Shown in pieces: positions 16,408 to 25,854 of a DNA stretch of 64,000 nt. A model generated the notes under the pieces. It saw nothing but the letters and a program-made list of their open reading frames with translations, was not told the origin of the DNA and made no database searches. How positions within the stretch are numbered: position 1 is the first letter of the stretch; the number at the start of each line of letters is the position of its first letter. The position numbers were made by a program, and so were the translations under genes. This DNA comes from Planctomycetota bacterium (lineage in GTDB: Bacteria; Planctomycetota; Planctomycetia; Pirellulales; UBA1268), in NCBI GenBank assembly GCA_016872555.1, contig VGZO01000003.1, positions 1 to 64,000 on the forward strand. The letters are read 5' to 3'.

Positions 16408-18297
16408 ATGGGATTCCGCTCGCTCCAGGATTGCGTCCGGTCGCTGGCGGCGGCGGGCGAAGTGGTGCGGATCGACCATCCGGTCGATCCCCGGCTCGAG
16501 ATCGCGGAGATCCAGCGGCGGCTGTTCCGGGCGGGGGGCCCGGCGCTGCTGTTTTCCAGCCCGTGCGGCTCGTCGTTTCCGATCGTCGTCAATCTGTTCG
16601 GCACGCGGCGGCGCGTGGAGCGGATCTTCGCCGACACCCTCGAGCGCGTGCGGAGGCTCGTCGAACTGAAGATCGAGCCCCAGCGGGCCCTCGAGCGGCC
16701 GTGGCGCTACTGGCGGGCGCCGCTCGACGCCCTCTCGATGCTCCCGCGCCGGGTCCGCTCCGGCCCGATCATGGCCCACGCGATCGCGCTCGACCGGCTG
16801 CCGCACCTGGTCTCGTGGCCGGGCGACGGCGGGCCGTTCGTGACGCTGCCGTGCGTCTACTCCGAGGATCCCGCCGCACCGGGCACGCGGGCCTCGAACC
16901 TGGGCATGTACCGGGTCCAGCTGGCGGGCAACGACTACGATCCGCTCCACGAAGTCGGCCTGCACTACCAGATCCACCGCGGCATCGGTGTCCATCACGC
17001 GCGGGCGCTGGAGCGCGGCGTGCCGCTGCGCGTGGTGATCACCGTCGGCGGCGCGCCGGCGATGACCGTGGCGGCGATGATGCCGCTCCCCGAGGGGCTG
17101 TCGGAGCTGACCTTCGCCGGGGCGCTGGCCGGTCATCGGATCCCGATGGTGCGGCGCCCCGGCGGGCCGGCCGTCTACGCCGACGCCGACTTCGCCATTG
17201 AAGGGACGATTCTCCCCGGCACGAAGCCCGAGGGGCCGTTCGGCGACCACCTCGGCTACTACGCCCGGCAGCACGAGTTCCCGGTCCTCCGCGTCGACCA
17301 GGTCCGCCACCGTCCCGGGGCGATCTGGCCGGCGACGGTCGTCGGTCGCCCGCCGCAGGAGGACACGCTGTTCGGCTGGCTCGTCCACGAGCTCACCGGG
17401 CCGGTGATCCCGACCGTCCTGCCCGGGGTGTCGAGCGTTCACGCCGTCGATGCCGCCGGTGTCCATCCGCTGCTCCTGGCGGTCGGGAGCGAGCGCTATC
17501 TCCCGTGGCGGCGCAGCGACCGCCCCGCCGAGCTGCTCACCCAGGCCTCCGCGATCCTCGGCCAGGGGCAGCTGTCGCTGGCGAAATACCTGCTGATCGT
17601 CGACGGCCTGGGTGCGCCTGGCCTCGACGCCCACGACGTGCCGGCGTTCCTCGCGCATCTCCTCCAGCGCGTCGACTGGCAGCGCGACTGTCACTTCCAC
17701 ACCGAGACGACGATCGACACCCTCGACTACTCCGGCAGCGGTTTCAACGCCGGGAGCAAGCTGGTCGTGGCGGCCCGTGGCCCGGCCCGGCGGGTGCTGG
17801 GCACCGACATGCCCACGGACGTGCCCCTCCCATCGGGCTTCCATTCCCCGCGCGTCTGCCTGCCGGGGATCGTCGCGGTCGGCGGGCCGGCGATCGCGCC
17901 GCGGCCGGCGCTGGCGGCCCCCGACGAGCGGGCGATCTGGAGCCGCTGCGCCACCGCCGACTGGACCGCCGACACCGACCGGCTCACCGCCGCCATCGGG
18001 CCCGATCACGCGCTCGGCGCCTGGCCGCTGGTGGTGGTGGTCGACGATCCCGGCTTCGCCGCGGCCCGTCTCGAGAACTTCCTCTGGCTGACATTCACCC
18101 GCTCCAATCCCGCCACCGACGTCCACGGCGTCGGCGCCGGCATCCGCCACAAGCACTGGGGCTGCCGCGGTCCGCTGGTGATCGACGCCCGGCTCAAGCC
18201 GCACCATGCCCCGCCGGTCGAAGAGGATCCGCAGGTCTCGGCGCGCGTCGACGCCCTGTGTGCGCGCGGCGGACCGCTGCACGGCATCGTCGAGTGA
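16408..18297 (+). CDS. UbiD family prenylated-FMN-dependent decarboxylase
   Basis: A 629-residue member of the UbiD superfamily of reversible decarboxylases that use prenylated FMN. The start MGFRSLQDCVRSL matches family N-termini, so I prefer 16408 over the GTG at 16360. Cofactor and catalytic motifs are NLGMYRVQ (the Arg, about residue 172) and EGTILPGTKPEGPFGDH (two catalytic Glu, about 265-280). The oligomerisation half contains ILGQGQLSLAKYL. No UbiX flavin prenyltransferase lies in the window. It is transcribed away from osmC and converges on rplU. The substrate cannot be assigned; planctomycetes often carry this menaquinone-associated or aromatic-acid type. Confidence 0.92.
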   Translation: MGFRSLQDCVRSLAAAGEVVRIDHPVDPRLEIAEIQRRLFRAGGPALLFSSPCGSSFPIVVNLFGTRRRVERIFADTLERVRRLVELKIEPQRALERPWRYWRAPLDALSMLPRRVRSGPIMAHAIALDRLPHLVSWPGDGGPFVTLPCVYSEDPAAPGTRASNLGMYRVQLAGNDYDPLHEVGLHYQIHRGIGVHHARALERGVPLRVVITVGGAPAMTVAAMMPLPEGLSELTFAGALAGHRIPMVRRPGGPAVYADADFAIEGTILPGTKPEGPFGDHLGYYARQHEFPVLRVDQVRHRPGAIWPATVVGRPPQEDTLFGWLVHELTGPVIPTVLPGVSSVHAVDAAGVHPLLLAVGSERYLPWRRSDRPAELLTQASAILGQGQLSLAKYLLIVDGLGAPGLDAHDVPAFLAHLLQRVDWQRDCHFHTETTIDTLDYSGSGFNAGSKLVVAARGPARRVLGTDMPTDVPLPSGFHSPRVCLPGIVAVGGPAIAPRPALAAPDERAIWSRCATADWTADTDRLTAAIGPDHALGAWPLVVVVDDPGFAAARLENFLWLTFTRSNPATDVHGVGAGIRHKHWGCRGPLVIDARLKPHHAPPVEEDPQVSARVDALCARGGPLHGIVE

Positions 18298-18354
18298 GGA
18301 GGGGGCGTGGCTCGGCAGCGGCCCTTGCGCGGCCGGGGGATCACGCCACCACGA

Positions 18355-18723
18355 TCAGGCCGAGATCGACGCGATCTTCACCCGCGTGACCAGGGCACGG
18401 TGTCCGGTGCGCCGGCGGTAGTTCTTCCGGCGGGCGAACTTCTGCACGAACAGCTTCTTGCCCTGTTCGGAGCCGAGCACCTCGGCCTTGACGGTCGCCC
18501 CCTTCACCAGCGGCGCACCGATCGTGAGCTTCCCGGCGTGGCTCACCGCCAGGACTTCGTCGAACACCAGTTCGCTGCCCGCCGGAAGGTGACGGAAGTC
18601 GATCGCCACCTCCTGCCCCTCCATGACGCGGTACTGGCGCCCGCCGTCGACGACGATCGCGTAATGATGGCCGGTGCCGGCCATGCCGGCGGCGGAGGAG
18701 TCGGTGGGGTTCTGCTTGGCCAT
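18355..18723 (-). CDS. rplU: 50S ribosomal protein L21
   Basis: A 122-residue L21 protein. The family core begins YAIVVDGGRQYRVMEGQEV (about residue 21) and ends with GKKLFVQKFARRKNYRRR and RALVTRVKIASISA. It has about 20 extra N-terminal residues compared with the usual start (MYAIIxxGGKQY), and the ATG at 18723 has purine-rich GGAGG-like sequence upstream. In most bacteria rpmA (L27) follows at once; here the next gene is the converging ubiD, so L27 must be elsewhere. The usual partner rng lies upstream, separated by one inserted gene. Confidence 0.95.
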   Translation of the reverse strand: MAKQNPTDSSAAGMAGTGHHYAIVVDGGRQYRVMEGQEVAIDFRHLPAGSELVFDEVLAVSHAGKLTIGAPLVKGATVKAEVLGSEQGKKLFVQKFARRKNYRRRTGHRALVTRVKIASISA

Positions 18724-18885
18724 GGCGGGTCGGAGGGTCGGAGGAACCGGCGTGGCATACTGCCGCCGGGAGAAATCCAGAGACTATCGCACCGCCGCCG
18801 GCGGGTCGAGTCCGGGTGGAAGACTCCGGAAAAACCCGCTCTCACCTCCCCCGCGACGTCTCAGGGAGGCGGTCCGGCGGCCGCG

Positions 18886-21570
18886 TCAGTCGTCGTCATC
18901 GTCGACGGTCGCCGCCGTGGCCCATTCAGGGTAGGGGGCGGCACTCCCTTTCACGGCATGCCAGAGGATCCGGTTGAGCAGGTCCTCGGGGGCCCGGTCG
19001 ACCGCCGAGAAGTCGATCGCGGCGCTGGCGATCGCGTGGGCCTCGAGGAGCGGATCGCCGAGCGACTGCGGGGCCCCATTCATCAGGTCGAGGGGAACGG
19101 CGGCCGGCAGGGCGGCGAACGGCGTCAGGTCGGGCTGGTCGGTGAAGCAGTCGAACATCGGCGTCGCCGCCGCGTCGAACTGGTTGAGCGGCTGCATCCC
19201 GAGAATCTGGCCGATCGTGCGGAGGACGCTCGTGGTGTTGTAGTGGGTGCTGACCGTGACGCCGCGGCGCGCGAACGGGCTGGCGACGTAGGCGGTCGTG
19301 CGGAAGCCGCTGACGTGGTCCCAACCGGCCTGGGGATCGTCCTCGATCGCGAACAGCGCCATCCGCGGCCAAAACCGGCTCCGCGACAGCCCTTCGAGAA
19401 TCCGCCCAAGGGCAAGGTCATTGTCGGCCACGCAGGCCTCGGGAGTCGGGCAGTCCTTCGTCGTGCCGCTGGTATGGTCCTGCGGCAGGCAGATGATCAC
19501 GAGGTTGGGGTAGCTGCCGGCGGCCTCGCAGGCGGCGAGGTGGGCGAGCACGCGATCGGCGCGGAACTGATCAGGCACGCTCATGTTCCACCCCACGGTG
19601 TCGGTCGCCGACACGGCGCGGAGCGACTCGATCGCCGGCTCGCTGGCAAACGTGACGTCGCCGCCGCCGGCCTTCCAGGCGGCGTAACAGGCGCGGAAGT
19701 CGGGCTGCCCCTTCCGCCCCGGATCCTTCCACGCCACGCGCGGCATCATGAACTCGCCGAAGTTGCGCACGCTCCGGCCGTGCCGCAGGCAGGCGTCCCA
19801 GATGAACCCCGCCGACGACCAGGCCAGCGCGTCGGCGTCGGCATCCTCCATGCCGTCGGGGTAGCTGCGTGGGAAACCGGCGAAGCTCCGCTCGAGGTAG
19901 TCGTTGGCCAGCGCCGAGGTACTCCAGTTGTGGCCGTCGGCGGAGAGGATGCCGCAACAGTACGTGTTGTCGAGGAGCACGAAGCGCCTGGCGATGGCGT
20001 GCTGGTTGGGGGTGATCCGCTCGGGGAAGATGCACAGCTCCGGATCGCCGTTGCCCTGGGGCATGTCGCCGAGCACCTGGTCGAACGTCCGGTTTTCCTT
20101 GATGACGTAGACGACGTGCTCGATCAGGCTCGGCTCGCCGATCCGCGCGGGGATGGCACGCGGGGCGACGCCCTGGCGCGGCGGCAGCCGCGAGGCGGCG
20201 ATCCGCCCGGCGCGGAGGTTTCGGGCGACGCGCTCCGAGCAGGCGGCGAGCAGGTCGCCGTCGGGAAGCGGCACCAGCCCGATGCTCCCGGCGTGCTGGT
20301 GCGAGTTGAACCCCTCCCCGCCCCCGTTCTGCTTCCGCCGCTCGGTCGGTAGCCCCTTCATGTTGGAGACGAGCAACTGCCCGCGGGCGGCGTCGACCAC
20401 GACCCCCGACGGATGCCAGCCGACCGGGATCAGGCCGAGGAGCCGGGTAACGCCCCGTTCGGCGGGCTCCCAGTCGAAGACCGCGATCGCATTCTGGGCG
20501 GAGTTGGCGCAGTACAGCCGCTCGCCGTCCGGCGCGAACGCCAGTGCGGCCGGCATCGCCCCGTACAGCTCGGCCGGCGTCCGCTTCGTCCATACCGTCT
20601 CGATCACCCGCCCGGCGGCGACGTCGATCAGCGACAGCGTGTCCGATCCGGCGTTGGCGCAGACGACAATCGCTCCGCCAGGGGCGACGGCCAGCCCCGA
20701 GGGATGGAGCCCGACCGCGATCTCGTCGACCGTGCCGGTTTCGAGGTCGATCCGGCTGACGGTGCCCTCCGTGGCGACGTGCCGGACCGGGTCGACGCGG
20801 ACGCGCGTCCCCTTCCCCGCCGGACCGGTGAGGTCGCCGGGGCGGGGGCGGCGCCCGCCGAGGTTCGTGACCAGCGCCCGGCCGCCGACGAGGACGACGT
20901 CGAACGGGGCCACGCCGACGTCGAACGTGCGGAGCACGGTGCCGGTGGCGGCCTCGAGTTCGAGGAGCCGGTTGGAGAGGTTGCCGCAGACGTACAGCCG
21001 CGTGCCGTCGGCCGACAGGGCGAGGCCGCAAGGCACCTCCGCGGCGCGCTCGGGAGCGCGGGCGGGGGGCAGCGGCAGGGGCCCGAGGGCGGTCAGTCGC
21101 CCATCGGAGACCGCGAACACCTGCACCGCTCCCTGCACGTCGCTCATGAACAGCCGCGTGCCGTCCGGCGAGAACACCAGGCCTGTCAGGCTCGCCAGCG
21201 CCTTCTTGTCGGGGGCGAGGTTCCGCTCGGCCGTCCGGTTGGCGGTGCCGGCGGCCGGCGCCGCGACCGGCGCGACTCGTTGCCGCACCGCACCGCCGTC
21301 GGGATCGACGACGACCACCTCCGGTGTCTTCCCCGCCGTGACGAGCAACCGGCCGTCGGGCGACAGGGCGACGGCCTGCGGGCGCAGGCCGGGGAGCGAC
21401 ACGAGCGTGCCCAGCGGCGTGAGCACCTGGTCGACCGGCGTGACCAGGGAATCGTCGGCCTGCCGGCCGACGGCCGCTTCGGCCGGTTCGGGGGGCTGCG
21501 CGCGTGCCGGCTGGGCCGCCAGTGCCGCCAGGACCGTCACCGCCGCCAAACCGCCGAGCCGCTGCCGCAT
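18886..21570 (-). CDS. Secreted beta-propeller (YncE-like) protein with phosphoesterase domain, paralogue 1
   Basis: An 894-residue exported protein. Residues 1-24 are a Sec signal (AALAAQPARA). About 45-450 are YVTN/YncE-type propeller blades (for example AVALSPDGRLLVTAGKTPEVVVVD, shown here only as a pattern of SPDG and NxxSNxLLELE). About 480-870 is an alkaline-phosphatase-fold phosphoesterase region with HVVYVIKENRTFDQVLGD, SADGHNWS and PQDHTSG. It ends in five aspartates. A paralogue with the same order lies at 47725-50412. The gene is inserted between rng and rplU, which are neighbours in most bacteria. The fold suggests hydrolysis of phospho-esters outside the cell; the substrate is unknown. 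Confidence 0.9.
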   Translation of the reverse strand: MRQRLGGLAAVTVLAALAAQPARAQPPEPAEAAVGRQADDSLVTPVDQVLTPLGTLVSLPGLRPQAVALSPDGRLLVTAGKTPEVVVVDPDGGAVRQRVAPVAAPAAGTANRTAERNLAPDKKALASLTGLVFSPDGTRLFMSDVQGAVQVFAVSDGRLTALGPLPLPPARAPERAAEVPCGLALSADGTRLYVCGNLSNRLLELEAATGTVLRTFDVGVAPFDVVLVGGRALVTNLGGRRPRPGDLTGPAGKGTRVRVDPVRHVATEGTVSRIDLETGTVDEIAVGLHPSGLAVAPGGAIVVCANAGSDTLSLIDVAAGRVIETVWTKRTPAELYGAMPAALAFAPDGERLYCANSAQNAIAVFDWEPAERGVTRLLGLIPVGWHPSGVVVDAARGQLLVSNMKGLPTERRKQNGGGEGFNSHQHAGSIGLVPLPDGDLLAACSERVARNLRAGRIAASRLPPRQGVAPRAIPARIGEPSLIEHVVYVIKENRTFDQVLGDMPQGNGDPELCIFPERITPNQHAIARRFVLLDNTYCCGILSADGHNWSTSALANDYLERSFAGFPRSYPDGMEDADADALAWSSAGFIWDACLRHGRSVRNFGEFMMPRVAWKDPGRKGQPDFRACYAAWKAGGGDVTFASEPAIESLRAVSATDTVGWNMSVPDQFRADRVLAHLAACEAAGSYPNLVIICLPQDHTSGTTKDCPTPEACVADNDLALGRILEGLSRSRFWPRMALFAIEDDPQAGWDHVSGFRTTAYVASPFARRGVTVSTHYNTTSVLRTIGQILGMQPLNQFDAAATPMFDCFTDQPDLTPFAALPAAVPLDLMNGAPQSLGDPLLEAHAIASAAIDFSAVDRAPEDLLNRILWHAVKGSAAPYPEWATAATVDDDDD

Positions 21571-21616
21571 CGGTCGTCCTCCCTGGGAGTTACCGTCGCC
21601 CCGACCATGCCTCCGG

Positions 21617-23251
21617 TCAGGGAAACCGCAGCGTGCGGCCCGACGAGTCCCAGGCCTCGAACACCAGATGCTCCGGCGACACGCTCTCCTTGCCGACGAC
21701 GTGGAGCTGGACGTGGACCGAGTCCTCGAACTGCGCCACCTCGCGCCGCTTCCGGTTGTTGATCCAGGTCGCCACCTCCTCGTGCACCGTGACGTTGAGG
21801 CGGGTGATGTCGGTCCGCGTGGCCGCCAGCTGTAGCGTCCGCATCACCTCGATCGCCATGCTCTCGGCCGTCTTCACCATTCCGGTGCCGGTGCAGGTCG
21901 GGCAGTCGCGGAAGATGCTCTTCCGCAGCGACGGCCGGATCCGCTGCCGCGTCATCTCCACCAGGCCGAAGGGGCTGGTGCGGAGGATCTTGGTGCGCGC
22001 CCGGTCGCGCTTCATGGCGTCGTGGAGCGCCTTCTCGACGCCACGCCGGTACTTCTCCTTGCGCATGTCGATGAAGTCGTTGACGATCACGCCACCGAGG
22101 TCGCGGAGGCGGAGCTGCCTGGCGATCTCCTTGGCGGCGATCAGGTTCATCTGGTAGGCGTTCTCCTCGGCACTCTTCTCGGTGCGGAACGAGCCGGAGT
22201 TGACATCGATCGCCACCAGCGCCTCGGTCTGGTCGATGACGATCGACCCGCCTCCCTTGAGCGGCACCTTGCGCTGGTGGATCCGGGCGATCTCGTCCTC
22301 GAGGCCGTAGCGGTGGAACAGCGGTTCCTTGCCGTCGTAGAACTGCAGCCGTGGGGCGTATTTCGGCATCACCAGCTCGAGGAACTCGCGGGCCCGCTCG
22401 TAGGCGGCCGGCTCGTCGATCAGGATCCGCCCGACGTCCTCCGTGAACATGTCACGGATCGTGCGGATGATCATGTCGCTTTCCTGGTAGATGTCGATCG
22501 GCGCGGAATACTTCCGCATCCGCCGCACGATGCTCTTCCAGAGGCGGAGGAGGTAGGCCATGTCGCGGGCCATCTCCGACTTGGTCCGTTCCGTCCCGGC
22601 CGTGCGGACCACGAACCCGACCCCCTTCGGCGGCTTGAGGTCGAGCATGATGTCGCGCAGCTCGCGCCGGTCGCGTTCGTCGTCGATCTTCTTCGAGATC
22701 CCGACGCGTCCCAGCGGCGGCATGAGCACGAGGTACCGGCCGGGGATCGAAATGTAGGTCGACAGCGTCGGCCCCTTGGTGCCGAAACCCTCCTTGATGA
22801 CCTGGACGAGGACTTCGTCGCCACGCCGGAGGATGTCCTGGATCGGCGGCTTGACCCGCGGACGGTCGCCGAGCCGCGGACGCCGCCGCGTGGCCGTCCG
22901 GGATCGCCCATCTCCCTCCTCGGCGCCCCCCTCGGCGGGGCGCGGTGCTTCGCTCCCCGCGCGCGCCGCGTCACCGAGGTCGAACGCCTTGTCGGGGTCG
23001 AGCCCTCCCTGGCGGTAGTACTGCGGTTCGACGTCGGAGATGTGGAGGAAGCCGTTGCGGCCCACGCCGAAGTCGACGAACGCCGCCTGGATCGAGGGCT
23101 CGATGTTGACGATCCGCCCCTTGTAGATGTTGCCGACGTGGTTGTCCTGGCTGGTGCGCTCGACGTACAGCTCCTCGAGGACGCCGTCCTCGAGGATCGC
23201 GATCCGGCACTCCTCCGGCTGCGAGACGTTGATCAGCATTTCCTGTTTCAT
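21617..23251 (-). CDS. rng: Ribonuclease G/E family endoribonuclease
   Basis: A 544-residue RNase E/G catalytic protein that cuts single-stranded RNA in rRNA maturation and mRNA decay. The S1 domain spans about 36-160 (VGNIYKGRIVNIEPSIQAAFVDFG, in parts), split by an Arg/Glu-rich insertion at about 92-130. The 5' sensor and DNase-I-like part follow, with the metal-binding DVNSGS at about 348 and the Zn-link CPTCTGTG at about 449. No long C-terminal scaffold follows, so it is of RNase G length. It begins 63 bases after ptsI in the same direction. The frame N-terminal MKQEMLINVSQPEECRIAIL is standard for the family. Confidence 0.95.
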   Translation of the reverse strand: MKQEMLINVSQPEECRIAILEDGVLEELYVERTSQDNHVGNIYKGRIVNIEPSIQAAFVDFGVGRNGFLHISDVEPQYYRQGGLDPDKAFDLGDAARAGSEAPRPAEGGAEEGDGRSRTATRRRPRLGDRPRVKPPIQDILRRGDEVLVQVIKEGFGTKGPTLSTYISIPGRYLVLMPPLGRVGISKKIDDERDRRELRDIMLDLKPPKGVGFVVRTAGTERTKSEMARDMAYLLRLWKSIVRRMRKYSAPIDIYQESDMIIRTIRDMFTEDVGRILIDEPAAYERAREFLELVMPKYAPRLQFYDGKEPLFHRYGLEDEIARIHQRKVPLKGGGSIVIDQTEALVAIDVNSGSFRTEKSAEENAYQMNLIAAKEIARQLRLRDLGGVIVNDFIDMRKEKYRRGVEKALHDAMKRDRARTKILRTSPFGLVEMTRQRIRPSLRKSIFRDCPTCTGTGMVKTAESMAIEVMRTLQLAATRTDITRLNVTVHEEVATWINNRKRREVAQFEDSVHVQLHVVGKESVSPEHLVFEAWDSSGRTLRFP

Positions 23252-23314
23252 GACGTTTCCGATTCTTTCCTTCCTCGGTTGCCGGGCGGCGCACCGCCCG
23301 GGGGCAGGCGCACG

Positions 23315-25057
23315 CTAGCGTGCGCCCGCGGCCGCCCCCCGACGACGCATCTGGTCGGTCAAGTAGGCCTTCACCTCGCGCGCCCCCTCCATCTGCAGGG
23401 CCCGCTCGGCGATCACGCGGCATTCGGCGACCGAAACACTTCGGCACGCCTGCTTCACCTCGGGGATGGCGCTGGCCGGCACGCTGAGCTGCCGCAGACC
23501 CAATCCCAGCAGAAGCTGCGTGTACATCACGCTGCCGCTCATCTGTCCACAGACATTGGCCGGCACGCCGGCCTCGCGGGCGATGTCGAACGACCGCTGC
23601 AGGAGGCGCAGCACGGCCGGGTCGCACGCGTTGTACAGTTCCGCAACCTCCTTGTTGCTCCGATCGACCGCCAGCGTGTACTGGATCAGGTCGTTCGTCC
23701 CGAGCGAGACGAAATCCACCTCCTTGATGAACACGTCGAGCATCATCACCGCCGCCGGCGTCTCGACCATGATCCCGACCGGCAGATCGCGGTTGAAGGG
23801 GATGCCGTGCTCGGCGAGATCCTCCATCACGTCGGCGAGTACCATCCGCGCCTGGCGCAGCTCGACGATCGTCGAGACCAGCGGGAACAGGACGCGCACG
23901 TCGCCGAGGGCACTGGCGCGGAGGATGGCGCGAAGCTGCGTGCGGAACATCGGCAGCTGCCGCAGCGAGAGGCGGATGCTCCGCAGGCCGAGGCAGGGAT
24001 TGCGCTCCTCCTCCGGCGTCGACTCGGTGAGCATCTTGTCGGCGCCGAGATCGAGCGTGCGGATCACCACCGGCCGTCCGGCCATCACCCGGGCGACCTC
24101 GGCATAAGCCGCGTAGTGGTCCTCCTCGGTCGGCTCGCGGCGGGCGGTGAGGTAGAGGAACTCGGTGCGGTACAGCCCGATCCCGTCGCACCCACGTGCC
24201 AGGCAGTGCTCGGCCTCGTTGGGAAACTCGATGTTGCCCGTGATCTGCACGCGCACGCCGTCGAGGGTCTCGGCGGGAAGGTCGCGGAGACCGTGGAGCC
24301 GCGCCGCCACCGTCCGCGCCGCCTCGACTTCGAGACGGTAGCGGGCGATCGTCTCCTCGTCGGGCTGGAGGATCACCACGCCCTGGTTGCCGTCGAGGAT
24401 CACCGGCTCGCCGCCGGAGACGTCGGCGAGAAACGGCCCGAGCCCGACGACCGCGGAGATCTCCAGCCCTTCGGCGACGATCGCGGTGTGGCTGCCGGGG
24501 CCACCGAGCTCGGTGGCGAACCCCTGGACGAAACGCCGGTCGAGGTTGGCGGTCTCGCTCGGGGTGAGGTTGTGGGCGAGGATGATCACCGGCTGGGAGA
24601 TTGCCGCGAGCGTCTCGCGCTCCTGCCCGAGGAGGTGACGGAGCAGGCTCTTCTCGATGTCGTAGATGTCGTGGGCGCGCTGGGCGACATGGTCGTCGAG
24701 GCTCTGGAAAACCTTGGCGTAGCGGCGCAGGGTCCGGCTGACCGCGTACTCCGGCCAGAAGTTGCGGTCGCGGACGGCGCTGACGAGCTCCTCCTGCAGC
24801 CGCGGGTCGTGGAGCATCGCCTGGTGGGCGGAAAAGATCGCGGCGTACTGATCCCCCAACTCGCTGCGGATCGCGTCGCGGTTGCGCTCGATCTCGGCCG
24901 ACGTCTCGGCGACGGCCCGCGAAAGTCGTTCGAGCTCGGTATCGACGGCGCTGCGTGCCACGAAGCGGCGCGGGATCCGGAAGCCCTCGGTATCGAGGAC
25001 CAGCGCTTCACCGATCGTGACGCCGGGGGATACGGCGATACCCTGGAGTTTCAGCAT
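23315..25057 (-). CDS. ptsI: PTS phosphoenolpyruvate-protein phosphotransferase (enzyme I)
   Basis: A 580-residue enzyme I that transfers phosphate from phosphoenolpyruvate to HPr. The N-terminal phospho-domain holds the active histidine in GGPGSHTAIVA (about residue 184), where the usual GGxTSH has G in place of T. The PEP-binding barrel follows with IGLYRTEFLYL, DLGADKML, SLGTNDLIQYTLAVDR and the active cysteine in NVCGQMSG (about 502); most family members have CGEMAG. No GAF domain precedes it, so it is of sugar-type layout by domain but sits in a nitrogen-type context (hpf, ptsN). HPr lies 165 bases upstream and rng follows by 63 bases. Confidence 0.95.
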   Translation of the reverse strand: MLKLQGIAVSPGVTIGEALVLDTEGFRIPRRFVARSAVDTELERLSRAVAETSAEIERNRDAIRSELGDQYAAIFSAHQAMLHDPRLQEELVSAVRDRNFWPEYAVSRTLRRYAKVFQSLDDHVAQRAHDIYDIEKSLLRHLLGQERETLAAISQPVIILAHNLTPSETANLDRRFVQGFATELGGPGSHTAIVAEGLEISAVVGLGPFLADVSGGEPVILDGNQGVVILQPDEETIARYRLEVEAARTVAARLHGLRDLPAETLDGVRVQITGNIEFPNEAEHCLARGCDGIGLYRTEFLYLTARREPTEEDHYAAYAEVARVMAGRPVVIRTLDLGADKMLTESTPEEERNPCLGLRSIRLSLRQLPMFRTQLRAILRASALGDVRVLFPLVSTIVELRQARMVLADVMEDLAEHGIPFNRDLPVGIMVETPAAVMMLDVFIKEVDFVSLGTNDLIQYTLAVDRSNKEVAELYNACDPAVLRLLQRSFDIAREAGVPANVCGQMSGSVMYTQLLLGLGLRQLSVPASAIPEVKQACRSVSVAECRVIAERALQMEGAREVKAYLTDQMRRRGAAAGAR

Positions 25058-25222
25058 GGGCGCATCGCGTCCGCCGGCTGCGTCATCGGCCGGGCCACCG
25101 GGAGCGGATCGGGGGAGACCAAGGCTCCCGCCGGCTCGCGCGGTTCGGCACCGGGCGACTCGCGCCAGGCGTTCGTTGCGGCTCCTCGTCTTGGTCGTGT
25201 GTGTATCGTGCCGATCGAATCG

Positions 25223-25549
25223 CTATGGGGCGTCGGGAGCCGACGGTTCACCGTCGGCCTCGTCGCCGCCCCCCGTCTCGTCGAAGTTTCTCGCGAACAA
25301 CCCCCCGATCGCGTCGAGCGCCTCGCTGGCGTCGGGGCCGGTGACCTCGATCGCCACCCGACTGCCCGACTCGACCGCAAGGGTCATCACGTCGAGGATG
25401 CTCTTGCCGTCCACGCGCTGGCGGTTGGCGATCACCTCGACGCGGGATCGCCAGCGCCGCGCCTCGCGGGCGAGCATGTCGGCCGGGCGAAGGTGCAGTC
25501 CCTTCGCCAAACCGACGACGAATTCCCGGGTCACCGTCTGCTCGACCAT
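25223..25549 (-). CDS. HPr family phosphocarrier protein
   Basis: A 108-residue HPr. The phospho-accepting histidine lies in AKGLHLRPADML (the classic GLHxRPA), and the regulatory-serine region reads GKSILDVMTL. A short acidic tail (about 95-108) extends beyond the normal HPr end. I start at the ATG at 25549, with AGGGAG upstream. The frame is open back to an ATG at 25858 that overlaps the ptsN stop codon as ATGA, which would add 103 basic, low-complexity residues; I judge that extension unlikely. The gene lies between ptsN and ptsI. Confidence 0.92.
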   Translation of the reverse strand: MVEQTVTREFVVGLAKGLHLRPADMLAREARRWRSRVEVIANRQRVDGKSILDVMTLAVESGSRVAIEVTGPDASEALDAIGGLFARNFDETGGGDEADGEPSAPDAP

Positions 25550-25854
25550 CGCTCCCTTTCCGTCGCCCCTGCCGTCAGCCATCGTCCACCGTTGGTCCGC
25601 TGCTCCCGCCGTCCCACACCGAAACGCTGCTTCGTCCCGTGCCCCTGCTCCGCCGCGCGGTTCCGCCCCCGGGAGCCCCCATTGTCGTGCCCCGGCAAGC
25701 CACGGCGGCGGGGCCGCGACCCCGAAGCCCCCACCCCGTGCCGTGCGGTGGATTCGGGAGCCACCCACCGCCCGGCTCCGTCGGCGGCCGGGCGATTCGC
25801 CGCCGCCGGTGGCCCGGTGTCGCCCCGTGCCGTTCTCCCGCAACCCGCGTTCGC
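25550..25854. other. Gap between ptsN and HPr genes, open in the HPr frame
   Basis: About 305 bases with no stop codon in the HPr frame. The translation is Arg/Gly/Pro-rich with no family resemblance, so this is either leader DNA or an unusual N-terminal extension of HPr starting at the ATGA overlap with ptsN. I see no promoter or terminator in it. Confidence 0.5.
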
